A DNA stretch of 64,000 nucleotides from Panax quinquefolius (Eukaryota; Streptophyta; Magnoliopsida; Apiales; Araliaceae). The stretch covers positions 120,192,043 through 120,256,042 of the forward strand of contig CM035152.1 of the NCBI GenBank assembly GCA_020205615.1, in the 5' to 3' direction. Positions 1 through 11,640 of the stretch are shown piece after piece. Numbering within the stretch: position 1 is the first letter of the stretch; each line of letters begins with the position of its first letter. The translations under genes and the position numbers were made by a program. A model generated the notes under the pieces. That model had not been told where the DNA came from. It did not search any database and saw only the letters and a program-made list of their open reading frames with translations.

Positions 1-529
1 GAGTTTGAGATCTGGGTTTGGGATGAGAGATTGAGACTTGAGATTGAGAGTTCCAGATCTGGATTTGGGAATTGAGAGTAGTTAGGAAGCGACTTCAGAG
101 TGCTAGGTGGCTAATAATTTAGTAAAGTAGATAAGTAGTCATGACTAAGATTATTATTTTAACTTAACTACTGAATACTGTGGAACTTGCAAGGCTTTTT
201 TTAAAAAAAAGCTTAAATTTTTTTATAAAAGATTTTATTTTAAATGAATATTTTTTTAAAATTAAAATTTTCAACGACTGTCATTGGGAATAGAGTCTCT
301 TACATTTAATTTGGGAAAAATTATTGAAAGCCATTTCATTGAATTTTTTTGATTTTTTTTTTTTGCTAAAAATAAAAAAGGCAACCAACGCCACTTTAAA
401 AAATATTTTTTAAAAATGAATTTAAAAAAAATTTATCTTAACTTTTTTAAAATGATTTTATTTTTTAAAAGAAATTTGAAAAAAATAAAAATATGATCTA
501 ATGCCAAACTAATCGGCATTGTAACTTAT
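1..529. other. AT-rich intergenic sequence
   Basis: No coding frame, RNA gene or clear repeat boundary is visible. The stretch is rich in A and T homopolymers. Short open frames here have no family features and lie in low-complexity sequence. Confidence 0.6.
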
Positions 530-803
530 CTAAAAAAAATTATAAAGCAAATTTGTAAAAAAGAAGAGTAAGATGTAACATCACTATAACTGACGTTGGA
601 ATCTTTTTTCTTTTTTTTTAATTTCTTTGATCTCTTGTACTTGTTTACAAACATCAATATTTTTTTATGTTTATTCTCTGTCATCGACGTTAGAAATGAA
701 GGAGTATATAAGACTTCAGCTATAAAAAAATAAAATAAAAATTCTAACGCCAATTAAAGTGACGTTGCATCTTACTCTTCTTTTTTACAAATTTATTTTT
801 TTA
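530..803. mobile_element. MITE-like inverted-repeat element
   Basis: Two arms of about 55 bp form an imperfect inverted repeat. The left arm at about 546-603 contains AAGAAGAGTAAGATG, and the right arm at about 738-796 contains its complement CATCTTACTCTTCTT. Both continue into GACGTTGGAAT/ATTCTAACGCC. The arms enclose about 135 bp with no credible coding frame. This is the layout of a non-autonomous DNA transposon, but the exact ends and target duplication lie in A/T runs and cannot be fixed, so the superfamily is not assigned. Confidence 0.6.
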
Positions 804-1886
804 AATTTTTTTTAAAATAAAATAGGGATAAAATTGATATTACATTAATATGGGTCAAGCTAACTTATTAGGAATGACTTATAAGTCATTTTTAAATAAC
901 TTTATTCTGCTTTAGTTCATAAAACATAATAAAAAAAAATTCATCTTTTATGTTTTCTCTTATAACTAATAGTATTCTAATTTAATTTTATAATATATTT
1001 GGAAAAAAGGTAAAAGGAGAACTAGGAATAGCTAGGGTATACTATTACTATTTTTCTTTTTATGTTTTATTTTTGGACTTAAAAATATGTTCATGATTTA
1101 AGTTACTCCTCCGCCTAAGAATAAATTTTTTTATTATTTTATGTAATCTCAAGTTAAATATTTACTTATACTAAATAATTTATTTTTCTTAACAATAATT
1201 TTTGCATAATATCCTTAGTATTAAATGTCATATTTTTATTATTTATATAATATCACTAGTCATGTATAGAAAAATATGCAATTAGATGAGAATTTAAATA
1301 TGAATAATTTTATCATTTGATATTTTTTTTTTAAATTCGCATAAAATCAATCATCATTTTCATTCTCAGAGTGAGGGAGTACTTGTAAGTATATCCTACT
1401 TCTATCTAGAAATACGAAACATTAGGAAGCATAGATATAATAATCAGGTTTGATGGGGTTGGGTTTATTTAGGTCTAAGGTTCGGAACTAACATGTTTGG
1501 CAATCGGTTGTCACGGGTACTATTTCAACAACCATAATCTATACCGTTGATCACAACATTAGATGGCACGGGTACATCGGTTGTCATTGGATTTCATCTA
1601 AAATTTAGATATGAATATTTTTTATAAATATTTATATGAATATTTAGAGATAAATTTATAAATATTTATATGATTATTTATTTACATATATATATATATA
1701 TATGTATTTATATATATAAATATTCATAGTTACTTTAAATATATTTAGTTTAATGTTGAGATTTGTTTAGTATTTTATTTAGTTTGACAAGAAATTTTGA
1801 AAAGAATATGTATGTATGTATGTATATATATATATATAATATATATATATACATATCAGTAGAATAAATTCAAAAATATTGAAGAC
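804..1886. other. AT-rich flank of element A
   Basis: No gene is seen. From about 1590 to 1745 there is an AT-rich block with the words AGATATGAATATTTTTTATA and TATTTAGAGATAAATTTATA, and short (TA)n and (TATG)n runs follow. The same words recur at about 27230-27440, beyond the right end of element A, so the two flanks hold copies of one dispersed AT-rich repeat. Positions 1882-1886 (AAGAC) are the likely left target-site copy of element A. Confidence 0.5.
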
Positions 1887-2802
1887 TGTGACACCCCCAA
1901 ACTCAGGTACTTTATTCCCACAGGATTTGGTGTTCACTAAATCAAACATTCATATCTAACTACCCAATCACAATAAAATTGAATAATAAAACATTCCCCA
2001 CTAAAGGGTTACATAATCAAACAGTCATATCTAACTATCCTTTGATTATCAATCTTTTTTTCTCCAATTCCTTTCTCAATTTCTCTAGCCTTCTCCCAAT
2101 TCTCTCTTATTTTCTCTCTATAAGTTTTCTTCTTCCCTTCTACCGAGTCTTTCTTCTCTATTCTAATCTTACGTATTAGAGTTATGACGTATAAGATATA
2201 ATATATATTAATTATATAATATAAATATAAGTATAACTGATATCAGTTATCATATTTTTGAAAATCAAAAGCCATAAGGCTTGTTTGGTTACCCACTTAA
2301 AATATAATCATTTAATTCTTATGCCTTGTTTGGTAAAACACAATTAGATTAAAGACTTAATAGGCATTAGGCCTTGTTTGGCAAAACTGAATTAAATTCC
2401 TTTAATTTATTTTAATAACTTTTTATAAAAGGTTATTTGTCACACTTTTATTTAATTAAATTTTTCAATAATCAATTAAATTAATTCTAATAATGCTTTT
2501 ATTAACTTACTTTAACACATAAATCAATACCACAAAATTATAATTTTCTATATAATTATAACTTTATTTAATCAACTAACACATCCTTTTAATTACAAAC
2601 TCAAATTAAAATATAATAATTCATTTAATCAAAACTCTCTAACTTAATAATTAATTAAATTAGAATATAATAATTAATTTCTTTAATTATTTATTTAACA
2701 AATAATTAACCAAATCGAATCAAATTTGAATAATTATTTATTCAACAATAAACACATCCAATAAATATTTAATATAATAGTTAAACATTCTGGAATGTTA
2801 CA
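1887..2802 (-). repeat. Element A 3' LTR, internally deleted
   Basis: The LTR starts TGTGACACCC and ends GAATGTTACA, followed at once by the complement of a polypurine tract. Its first 130 bp match 8681 onward and its last 770 bp match about 26155-26941. Roughly 2.2 kb present in the other LTR is missing at about 2015-2035, so only 916 bp remain. The join lies near the shared word CTATCC. Confidence 0.85.
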
Positions 2803-2815
2803 TCATTCCCTCCTT
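2803..2815 (-). other. Element A polypurine tract
   Basis: On the minus strand the sequence reads AAGGAGGGAATGA directly before the 3' LTR. This is the position and composition of the primer for plus-strand DNA synthesis. Confidence 0.8.
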
Positions 2816-2911
2816 ACAAGGATTCTGTCCCCAGAATCACAATTCAAACAACTCATTCGTCACATTCTCACCTACTTACAAAGATTATGTCCCCAGAATT
2901 GAAGACACAGA

Positions 2912-4099
2912 TTAAACAAATAACTCAGGGTAATTCTTCATCATTTCAGCTTTGAGTTCCCACGTAGCCTCTTCGACATTGTGGTTCTCCCATATTACCT
3001 TCACAGAAGGTATCACTTTATTTCTGAGCACTTGTTCTTTCCTGTCGACTATCTGGATAGGAACCTATTCATAGGACAAGTCTTTCTCAAACTGCAATGG
3101 TTCGTACTCGATCACGTGCTTGTAATCAGATTTATATGGTCGTAACACCGAAACGTGAAAAATATTATGAATGTTTTGCAATTCTAGAGGTTAAGCTACC
3201 TCGTAAGCCACCTCTCCAACTTTTCGCAGCACTTCGAAGGGTCCGATAAACCTAGGGCTTAGTTTTCCCTTTTTACCAAACCAAATTTTTCCTTTCCAAG
3301 GAGAAACTTTTAGGAATATGTAATTTCCTACGTCGAATGCATGATCTTGTCTGTGTTGATCAGCATATTTCTTTTATCTGTCTTGAGCAGCTATCAATCT
3401 TGTTCTGATGAGTTTGACAACCTCAGTAGTTTGTTGTACCAATTCTGGTCCTAACAGTTGACATTCACTGAATTCGTCCCAGCAAAGTGGAGTTCTGCAC
3501 CTCCTGCCGTATAATGCTTCGTAAGGCGGCATGTCGATGCTTGCATGGTAACTGTTATTGTAGGCAAATTACACCAATGGTAATTGTTCATCCCAGCTCC
3601 CTTTAAAATCCATGACGCATGCTCTCAGCATATCTTCCAATGTCTGGATTGTTCTTTCGCTTTGGCCATTTGTTTGAGGATGATATGCCGTACTCATTCA
3701 CAACTGTGTTCCCATACATTCTTGTAGTCTCTTCCAGAAGTTTGATGTGAACCTCGGATCTCTATCTGACACAATTGACACTGGAACTCCATGTCTTGTC
3801 ACGATCTCTTTAATATATAACTTTGCCAGCTGATCAAGATTGAATCTAATCTTTACTGGCAAAAAGTGTGCAGATTTTGTCAATCTGTCCACTATCACCC
3901 ATATCGCATCGTATCCTTTCTGAGTCGGTGGGAGACCTACCACAAAATCCATTGTGATATGTTCTCATTTCCATTCCGGTATCTCTAACGGTTGAAGTAA
4001 TCCGCTTGGCCTTTGATGCTCGGCCGTGACTCTCTGACATGTTAAGCATTTTGCGACGCATTCTGCAACGTCTCTTTTTATATTTGGCCACCAAAAATG
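2912..4099 (-). pseudogene. Element A integrase core and C-terminal chromodomain-like end
   Basis: Integrase joins the cDNA to the target chromosome. The zinc-binding HHCC region begins at the end of the preceding frame ([15 protein letters not shown], about 4115-4160) and continues here with CVAKCLTCQ. The catalytic core follows: first Asp in MDFVVGLPP, second in SDRDPRF, and Glu in the [13 protein letters not shown] region at about 3640-3690. The C-terminus contains VKVIWENHNVEEATWELK and ends in PELFV plus TAA at 2912. That end resembles the CR-type chromodomain of plant chromoviruses, which is thought to guide integration into heterochromatin. Several stop codons break the frame, including one in each of the HHCC and core regions, so no functional protein is expected. 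Confidence 0.85.
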
Positions 4100-5866
4100 T
4101 CACCGTAAATCTTGATACATCTTCGTACTTCCTAGATGAATCGAATATCTCGAGCTATGAGCTTCTATCAAGATGTCTTCTTTAATATCTAGTACTGCTG
4201 GAATCCAGATTCGTCCCTCAAATCTCAGTATTCCCTCGGTATAAACCTTGTATTTCACTTCTTTTCCCTCGATCACGCTTTCTCTTATTTTCCTGCATTC
4301 CTCATCCTGCATTTGAGCGTTCTTCACTTTTTCCACCAAAGTTGGACTGGCTTCCAACTGGTATAATTTTTCATTGGATTCTTTTGGAAGTTTGATTTCC
4401 AACTCTAACCTTGACATTGCTGAAATGAGCTCCTCCTTATCAGTTAACAACATCAATTTTTCTTTGCCTTTCCTACTCAAGGCATCTGCAAGCACGTTTG
4501 CTTTGCCTGGATGATAAAAGATCTCGTAATCGTAATCCTTTATCAATTCCATCCATCTCCTTTGACGCATGTTCAGGTCTTTCTGAGTGAAAATGTACTT
4601 CATACTCTTATGGTCTGTGTAGATCTCACATTTTTCTCTATAGAGATAGTGTCTCCATATTTTCAAAGCAAACACAACCACCACCAACTCTAAATCATGA
4701 GTCGAATACCCTTTTTCGTAGTCTTTTAATTCTCTTGATGCATACGCGATGACTTTGTTGTTCTGCATAAGGACACATCCTAATCCTTTGTGTGAAGCAT
4801 CACTATACACCACAAAATGTCCTGTATTATCAGGTAATGACAACACAGGTGCCATACCTAACCTCTTTTTCAATTCTTGGAAACTTCCTTCACACTTCTC
4901 CGTCCAAACAAATTTTACAGATTTCCTTGTCAAATTTGTCAACGAAGTGACAATCTTGGAGAAATCCTGGATAAACCGTCTGTAATACCCTGCCAATCCC
5001 AAGAAACTTCTCACTTCTGATGGAGTTCTTGGTTGTTCCCAATTTATCACAGCTTCGACCTTTGATGGATCCACTAAAATTCCATCCTTGTCAATTACGT
5101 GCCCAAGAAATTGTACGTGTTCTAACCAGAATTCACATTTAGAGAATTTCGCGTACAACTTTTCCTTTCTTAGCGTCTCCAGCGTTAGACGTAAGTGCTT
5201 CACGTGTTCTTCTTGAGTTCTAGAGTACACCAGAATATCATCGATAAACATCACCACAAACTTATTTAAAAATGGTTTAAACACCATATTCATCAAATCC
5301 ATGAACGCTGCAGAGGCGTTTGTCAAACCAAAAGACATCACCACAAATTTATAATGTCTCTACCGAGTTCGGAATGTCGTCTTCGGTACATCCTCCTTCC
5401 TTACTTTCAGTTGATGATACCCACTTCTCAAATTTATTTTTGAAAAATATCTAGCACCGTTCAACTGGTCAAACAAATCATCTATTCTCGGCAATGGGTA
5501 CTTGTTCTTAATAGTGACTTTGTTTAACTCACTATAATCAATGCAAAGACGCATTGACCCATCCTTCTTCTTTACAAATAACACCGGTGCTCCCCACGGT
5601 GACACACTCGGCTAAATGTATTTCTTGTCCAACAGCTCCTGCAGTTGTACCATCAGTTCTTTCATCTCTACCGGAGCCATTCTATACGGGGCCTTCGATA
5701 TCGGAGTGGTTCCTGGTGCTAAGTCTATCACGAACTCGATCTCTCTATCAGGCAAAAGTCCTGGCAAATCCTCCGGAAACACATCCACGAATTCCCTAAC
5801 CACTGGTATTTCTTCCAGTTTCACACCCTTCTTCTGAGTATCGACTATGTAAGCTAGATAACCCAC
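4100..5866 (-). pseudogene. Element A reverse transcriptase-RNase H
   Basis: The frame runs from EFVDVFPEDLPGLLPDREIE through APYRMAPVE (5612-5866), then [20 protein letters not shown] (5360-5605), then a 414-residue open stretch (4100-5344). The RT active site FIDD is present in [13 protein letters not shown] at about 5240. RNase H follows with [24 protein letters not shown] and ADALSRKGK, and then the start of integrase. Single stops lie at about 5610 and 5357, inside otherwise smooth coding sequence. This suggests point decay after insertion, with no rearrangement. The 414-residue segment is the longest continuous coding piece in the window. Confidence 0.9.
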
Positions 5867-6046
5867 ACAGCCTTAACTCAACAACTTCTTGGCCTGCATA
5901 ATCGTCAGACATCTCATTTTCCTAGGTGATTTGCTACCATTGAAAACTACCTTTAACGGAGTCATGAGGTTTAATCATTTCTTTTGGCAATCAATTATCG
6001 CTCCACAATTGAACAACCAATCCATTCCCAAAAAAACATCAAACTC

Positions 6047-7440
6047 TCAAAGCCTAATCGAAATTAAATCTACCATCATAATATTTCCCTTAATATTCAC
6101 TCTACAGTTCTTGTATACTAACCTAACAGGAATTACTTCCTTATTCGCAATTTCTATGTTTAAAGGGAAATTCAATTCTTCACTGGGCAATCCTAATCTC
6201 ATAGCAAATTCATCAGATATAAATGAGCAAGTAGCACCCGAATCAAATAATACATAAGCATCAATATCATATATTGGGATAATACTTGACACCACATCCT
6301 TTGATTGCATCGCATCTTGCACAGTCATGTTGAAGGTTCTGGCTGTGGGTTTGTTTGATGTCGTTGGTCCAATAATGGCCCAAGTACTTCCACTGCTTCC
6401 TCCCTTGCTTCCCGTTGTCCCTCCAGCTTTCTTCTTAGGGCACTCACGAGCAAAGTGATCCTTAGACCCGCAAGTGTAGCAAATATTCTTCTTGGGTTTG
6501 TTGCAATTTGGGGAGATGTGACCCTCCTGGCCACAGTTAAAGCATATTCGTTTCCCCATTAAGCATACACCCTTGTGAAACTTCCCGCATGTAGCACATG
6601 CTACAAACTTCTTATTCTGTTGGTTACCTTGTTGATTTCCAGCACTCATATCTCCATTCCACTTTCTTTTCAGATTATTGTTACCATTTCCACTACCACC
6701 AACTCCATTCTTAACCTCCACTTCATTCTTCTTCTTTTTCTGTTCTTGATTGAACTTGGTTACAGCCTCGCCTCCACCTTCAGCGAGAATTGCCTTTTCC
6801 ATTATGGCTGTAAATGTCTTCAACTGGAAGAAGGAAACCTTACTATATAACTAGGGCTTAAGTCTCTGTTCAAACCTCTTCGCCTTGCGTTCATCTGTGC
6901 TGACTTGGTATGGCGCAAACCTCGCCAACTCGTTGAATTTCGCCACATACTCTGACACCGTCATCGTTCCTTGCTTCAATTCTAAAAACTGCACTTCTAA
7001 CTGACTCTTCGAACTCTCTGGGAAATAGGTCTCGAAGAACATCTCCTTAAACCTATCCCAAGCCATAACCCCTGGTCCTCCTCGAGTTTTATTGGCCTGC
7101 CACCAATAACTAGCCTCTGCTTTCAACATGAATGTTGCAAAAATAGTCTTCTGATCTTCTCCTACCCCCGCCACATCAAACACCTTCTCTATCTCCATGA
7201 CCCAAGTCTGTGCCTCAATCGGGTTCTTGGACCCACAGAATTCTGGTGGTCCAACCACCTTGAAGTCTTTAAACGTTGTACCTTGATTTTGTAGTTGATT
7301 CTGCGGTTGATTCTCAGAAGGTAACGGCCAAGAACGCCACCATTCGAATGTAATTTGCTTCAAAGATTATTATTGTTGGTTCCTTCAGTGGTTCTCTGAC
7401 GGGGTGGTTGACGTCTTGGAGGTATTTTCTGTTAGAAATA
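6047..7440 (-). pseudogene. Element A gag and aspartic protease
   Basis: Gag forms the particle and binds element RNA. The first part (6851-7363) carries the conserved gag core, with PPEFCGSKNPIEAQTWVMEI and FMLKAEASYWW. One in-frame TAG at 6851-6853 separates it from the second part (6047-6823). That part has three zinc-knuckle-like CCHC boxes (CATCGKFHKGVC, CFNCGQEGHISPNC, CYTCGSKDHFAREC) and then the protease motif LFDSGATCSFIS. After the frame ends at 6047, the same frame continues through a TGA into FDVFLGMDWL, the usual protease C-terminal region, and then another TGA. A proline/arginine-rich stretch upstream, to about 7440, looks like the N-terminus in another frame. Confidence 0.88.
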
Positions 7441-7792
7441 CATTCATTAGATTATTACTCAACTCTTTTAAGTAATTTCTACTTAACTTGCCCCCATAAA
7501 AGTAATAACCACATAACACATAACACTTTGGATAAAAGAAGATAATAACTTTTATTCATTCATAATTTCTTTGAAAAAATGTTATAACAATAGCATCACT
7601 GCTATTTACATTATTTTCCTGAACTACTAAAGTTTCAGGACATCATCATCATATCCCATAGGTTACATAACACTTGGGATTTACATATTATTTATCATAA
7701 CATAGATCATAAATCAAGTACACTCTTTACGATGTCCTACTAAGATACTGCATAGCTTTACGACACTCTTCATCCATAATTCGGAACATGGT
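7441..7792. other. Element A spacer between extra ORF and gag
   Basis: The spacer is non-coding in all frames and AT-rich. On the minus strand it ends with TTTCTAACAG just before the gag N-terminal sequence, which fits a plant 3' splice-site consensus. This could be an intron or an untranslated spacer. Confidence 0.4.
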
Positions 7793-8473
7793 TCAACGAT
7801 CTAGTATGTACGATGGCAGCGTCTCAAACTGAATCGGATAACCCATGACCCGATCCTGAGCTTGATTAATCACGGTGTTGAACACGTTATTCATTTCCTC
7901 CATCTTCATTTTCTTTACTTGTGCGTCTCCCTCTGCTATTTCGGCTCGTTGACCAGCTTTCTCGTACGCATCTTCGGCTCTTGCCCTCTTAATAGATTCC
8001 TCTTTCAACTTGTTCTTCAACTCTGCAATCTCTGCTCTCATTCGCTCGTTCTCTCCTTCAGTGTGAATCAGCTCTTCTTCAACATTGCTCAGGCGTTCCT
8101 CTCGGTCCTGGATTTTGTCATCCTTCTGTGCCATCGAGGTATGTTGCTCAGCTACTATCTCTTGCAATTCCTCGACAGTATCTTGAAGTGCCACGTTGCG
8201 GTCGTAGACTTCATCGTACATACGAGTAGCCATCGAGGTTAGTGGAATCTCTTCCTCCTCATCCTCGTCATCCTCATTTTCCTGCGGCAACTCAATAGGG
8301 TCTTCCTCATCTGTTTCTACATCATCATCCTCATCCTCAACCACCGTAAGCAACGGGGCTGACTCCCGTGGAAGTAGTTGTTCCCAAACCACTTGAATGT
8401 CACGTGATTCCTCCTCTCTAGGCATCTGAGGTCTTTCCTCCCTAGCCTAACTGGATTCTCAAACATTAGCCAT
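7793..8473 (-). pseudogene. Element A extra ORF upstream of gag: acidic coiled-coil protein
   Basis: A 210-residue open frame (7793-8425) lies between the primer site and gag. Residues about 27-60 are strongly acidic (EDEDDDVETDEEDP, then NEDDEDEEEE). Residues about 75-180 are a continuous Glu/Lys/Arg/Ala-rich heptad-like stretch (for example ERLSNVEEELIHTEGENERM) that should form a coiled coil. The frame extends upstream to an ATG at 8471-8473 with two intervening stops (TGA, TAG), so the original protein was probably about 227 residues. I recognise no family. Its position inside the element makes an element-encoded accessory protein more likely than a host gene. Most gypsy elements lack such an ORF, although some plant lineages carry extra ones. 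Confidence 0.65.
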
Positions 8474-8665
8474 CCTGACAACAAGATTTTTAAGTTTTAG
8501 TTATTAATCATCATTACTCGACACTCACGAGCACATCAGATGTAATCACGTAAGCACATAAGCGTTTTATTACTTCTTTCTTAAAACTCGATAAGAGTTT
8601 ATCATCACTATATTTTCAAAGGTTACTTCCTAAGGTTTTTCCCCACCTAAGGTTCATAACCTAAG
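8474..8665. other. Element A 5' untranslated leader
   Basis: A short leader between primer site and extra ORF. It shows no coding sequence and no obvious structure. Confidence 0.5.
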
Positions 8666-8677
8666 GCTCTGATACCA
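8666..8677 (-). other. Element A tRNA primer-binding site (initiator Met)
   Basis: The minus strand reads TGGTATCAGAGC, the exact complement of the plant initiator tRNA-Met 3' end. It sits three bases inside the 5' LTR that starts at 8681. Confidence 0.92.
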
Positions 8678-8680
8678 ACT

Positions 8681-9791
8681 TGTGACACCCCCAAACCCAG
8701 GTACTTCATTCCCACAGGATTTGGTGTTCACTAAATCAAACATTCATATCTAACTACCCAATCACAATAAAATTGAATAATAAAACCTTCCCCACTAAAG
8801 GGTTACATAATAAAAATCTCCTAGGTTTTCTAACCTTTAAATACAATCATTCGAATGCGGAAATAAATAAACTTCATTACAACCATTCAATTAAAATCTG
8901 ACAATAAAATATCAACATATTACAAGTCTTCAATACTTGTTCATCTTTCCTTTTCCCTTACTGGTGCTAGGTACATCAACCTTCTCATCTTTAACTGTAA
9001 TAGTTATATAAGCAAGAGTGAGCAAACAAATCTCACTTGAAACAACAATGAATAAAAATCTTTACAACAATTGTCAAATAAAAGGCTCGATAGAATTAAA
9101 CAATGTGATTTATCAACATTCTGAATTATATAACTGAGGGTCCTAAGACCACAAACTACGTCCATAGTTATAAGTAATTTTTCAACTTAAACTTTAACAG
9201 TCATAAGACTATAGGGACTCCTCGTACTTAGGGGGATTAGCCTTTTGTACAATGTATTGTGCACAAACATTTCAACGCTAAGCGTAAATTACCCCTAATA
9301 ATAGGGTTGTTCATCTCAGTATTTAGAGTACAAGTCCGCACCAAAGTGAGTTTGGTTTGGATACATTTCAAGGTAATTTGGAATTCAACGGACATCAACT
9401 AAGGATTAATTGAATAAAATTAATAACATTATACTATGGAATAATCATAACTAAATCGACATGGTAAATTAAATTATGCTTTAGGAATAATCTAATAGCA
9501 TACATATTGAATAACTATAACACACCTTGCTTGAACAATATTAAGCCAAGGTTATTTAGAATTGAATACCAAGCATGCATAACCATTTAACGATAAAATT
9601 GTTCAACATTAGTATATATAAATTTGCATGCTAAACTACAAGTTAAATATAAGAATAACTTGCTCAATAAAGTTTAGAAATCTTGCATCATAATATGGTA
9701 ATCGAATTGGAAACAATAATTGGCTCAACAAGATAATAGATTTAGAGAACTTGTCTTGCTCGTAGGCTAAACCGAACAATTCGAATCACAA

Positions 9792-9847
<56 letters not shown>

Positions 9848-9876
9848 CATAGCAAATTTTGTTGCTATGGGTACCG
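8681..9876 (-). repeat. Element A 5' LTR, first part
   Basis: The segment begins TGTGACACCC next to the primer site and matches 1887-2015 in its first 130 bp. The rest is the portion deleted from the 3' LTR. A (TA)n run of about 50 bp lies at 9797-9845. The LTR is then interrupted by the foldback element and resumes at about 25016. Confidence 0.8.
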
Positions 9877-10004
9877 TGTCAACACCCCCTTTTGGACCGT
9901 TGATAAACTTATTGGAAGGTGAGAGATTGAAACATAAATATACCAAGCAGTAACAACTTGTAATTTAGCTTTTATTTTAATATGAGGACCCCATTGATAG
10001 TCAA
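9877..10004. mobile_element. Foldback element, left arm tip
   Basis: These 128 bp start TGTCAACACCCC and match, inverted, the sequence ending at 25015 (TGTCTGACACCCC on the opposite strand). Shared words include GTTGATAAACTTATTGGAAG and TTTTATTTTAATATGAGGAC. The rest of the palindrome lies at 24010-25015 on the far side of element B. Confidence 0.8.
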
Positions 10005-10197
10005 TGTGGCCCCCAAAATTAGGTATACATCACCCGATTGGGTCGACACTTACATGGTATATCTTTAATATTAACTTATTAACATAACCGCCATGTATAA
10101 TAATCTGAAGTTATGTTAATAAGTTAGATTTAAATTTCATGCTATGTAAGTGTCGGACCCAAGATGGGTGATGTATACCTAATTTTGGGGCGCCACA
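10005..10197. repeat. Palindromic remnant of element B 5' LTR
   Basis: The left half, TGTGGCCCCCAAAATTAGG onward, is the inverse of the right half, which ends CCTAATTTTGGGGCGCCACA. Both halves contain AGGTATACATCACCC and TAACTTATTAACATAAC or their complements. The right half matches the last 80-90 bp of the complete LTR at 24009. So the end of the LTR is followed inward by its primer site and preceded by an inverted copy of itself, in place of a 2.6 kb LTR. Confidence 0.7.
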
Positions 10198-10198
10198 G

Positions 10199-10210
10199 CT
10201 AATATCGAGC
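10199..10210 (+). other. Element B degenerate primer-binding site
   Basis: CTAATATCGAGC directly follows the LTR end GCCACA and is followed by TTAGG. It resembles TGGTATCAGAGC (initiator Met) with three substitutions and a small shift. The position makes the assignment likely. Confidence 0.55.
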
Positions 10211-10299
10211 TTAGGATATGATCCTCGCTAAGATGTGAGAATAGTACTAGAGAGGAGGAGATTTCGGAATACCTTCGCTAGTATGACCTACCTAAGTTT

Positions 10300-11640
10300 A
10301 TGTGATATTTTATTGGTTGGTCAAGATAGGGATAATTTGTTACATGTCAATTAACCTTCGTTTTGTGGCAAGATTCCGAAATGACATCTCGAGAATGTTG
10401 AGAATAAGAATGGAGCGCAGACGATTGTTGATTCACCACATATCAATAATCGAGGATAATGTGCATCGAGGCGATAATCCTCATGCAAACAACAACACCC
10501 ACCAAAACGACGAATGATCAAATGTTCGGAGGCTTTATGCAATTTATGCAACAATGAAGTAGAGCGACTCTCGCCCAAAACGTAGGTGGAAACACGGAAA
10601 CTCTCTCGGTGACCGCTAAACAATTTAAGGAGCTGGGACCACCGGAGTTTAAGGAGAGCCAAAACCACTTCAAGCGGCATGGATAAAGCAGATTACCAAG
10701 ATATTTGATGTTTTGGGATGCTCCGAGGAGCAAAAGGTTCCTTTCACGCTTTTATGTTGGCGAGAGGCGGACATCGGTGGGAATTCCAGAAACGTGACTC
10801 AACCAAATTGCATCAAGATATCTTGGGAGAAGTTCCAGAGTCGTTCAACGACAAATACTTTCCCGAAAGTATTCGCCACATGAAGGAGGTGGAGTTTATC
10901 AAGTTGGAACAAAACAATATGGCCACCGTAATCGCAATACGAGGCAAAATTTGCGGAGTTATCACTATTGCCATATTCCACTTGGTGGATAATGAAGAGA
11001 GAATGGCGCTAATGTTTTTAAGAGGTTTGAAGTCGGAGATACGTCCAACATCTTATTTCTCATAAACCGTGTTTGTATTCGATGTTGTAAATAGGGCTCG
11101 ATTAGTGGAGCGCCGATAATGAGTCAACGCAACTAAAAGAGAAGCGGTATTTAAGAAAATTATAATACCGGCGAGAATAGTCATCGAGGCTGCGACAACA
11201 AGCGTGGAGGAATCAATGGAAGCCGTGATATGGTAACCACTTTGATGGTAATCAGGGCCAAAACAATAAGAATGGACATTTCAAGAAAAGGAGATTCAAC
11301 AATGATGGAAAGACGCCGCCGACTCAAAGACCCATTGTTAAGGAGGAGAAAGACCACCTATCATATGCTTCAAATGCGAGGAGAGGACACATCATCAAAC
11401 TGCGTCCATGCCGTCCAAAGCATGTTATAATTGTGGAAGAGAAGGTCACTTAGCTTTCGATTTTTGTCGTTTCTCAAGACAAATTCAGCTAGGATGGAGG
11501 CACCAAAGGCCATCCCGTAAAATTCAAACCGTGAAGGCAAGGGAGAGCATTTGTTGTGACCTCCCAAAGAGCAAGGAACTAGAATGAGGTCATCACGGGT
11601 AAGCTTATCATAAACTCTAATGAAGTCTATACTTTATTTG
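10300..11640 (+). pseudogene. Element B copy 1 gag and start of protease
   Basis: The gag core is recognisable at about 10600-11070 across several frames: KELGPPEFK-like sequence, then a PESIRHMKEVEFIKLEQNN stretch and MALMFLRGLKSEIRPT. Two CCHC-like zinc boxes follow at about 11360-11460 (CYNCGREGHLA-type, split by frameshifts). The protease motif LFDTG lies at about 11635, but the residues after it are disrupted. Element A's gag is a close structural parallel. Frames change about every 100-200 bp, so no product is possible as assembled. Confidence 0.7.

Noticed and set aside
7793..8425. Host tropomyosin- or myosin-like coiled-coil gene
   Set aside because: It lies between primer site and gag of element A on the same strand, so an element ORF is the simpler reading. 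A coiled coil alone does not identify a family.
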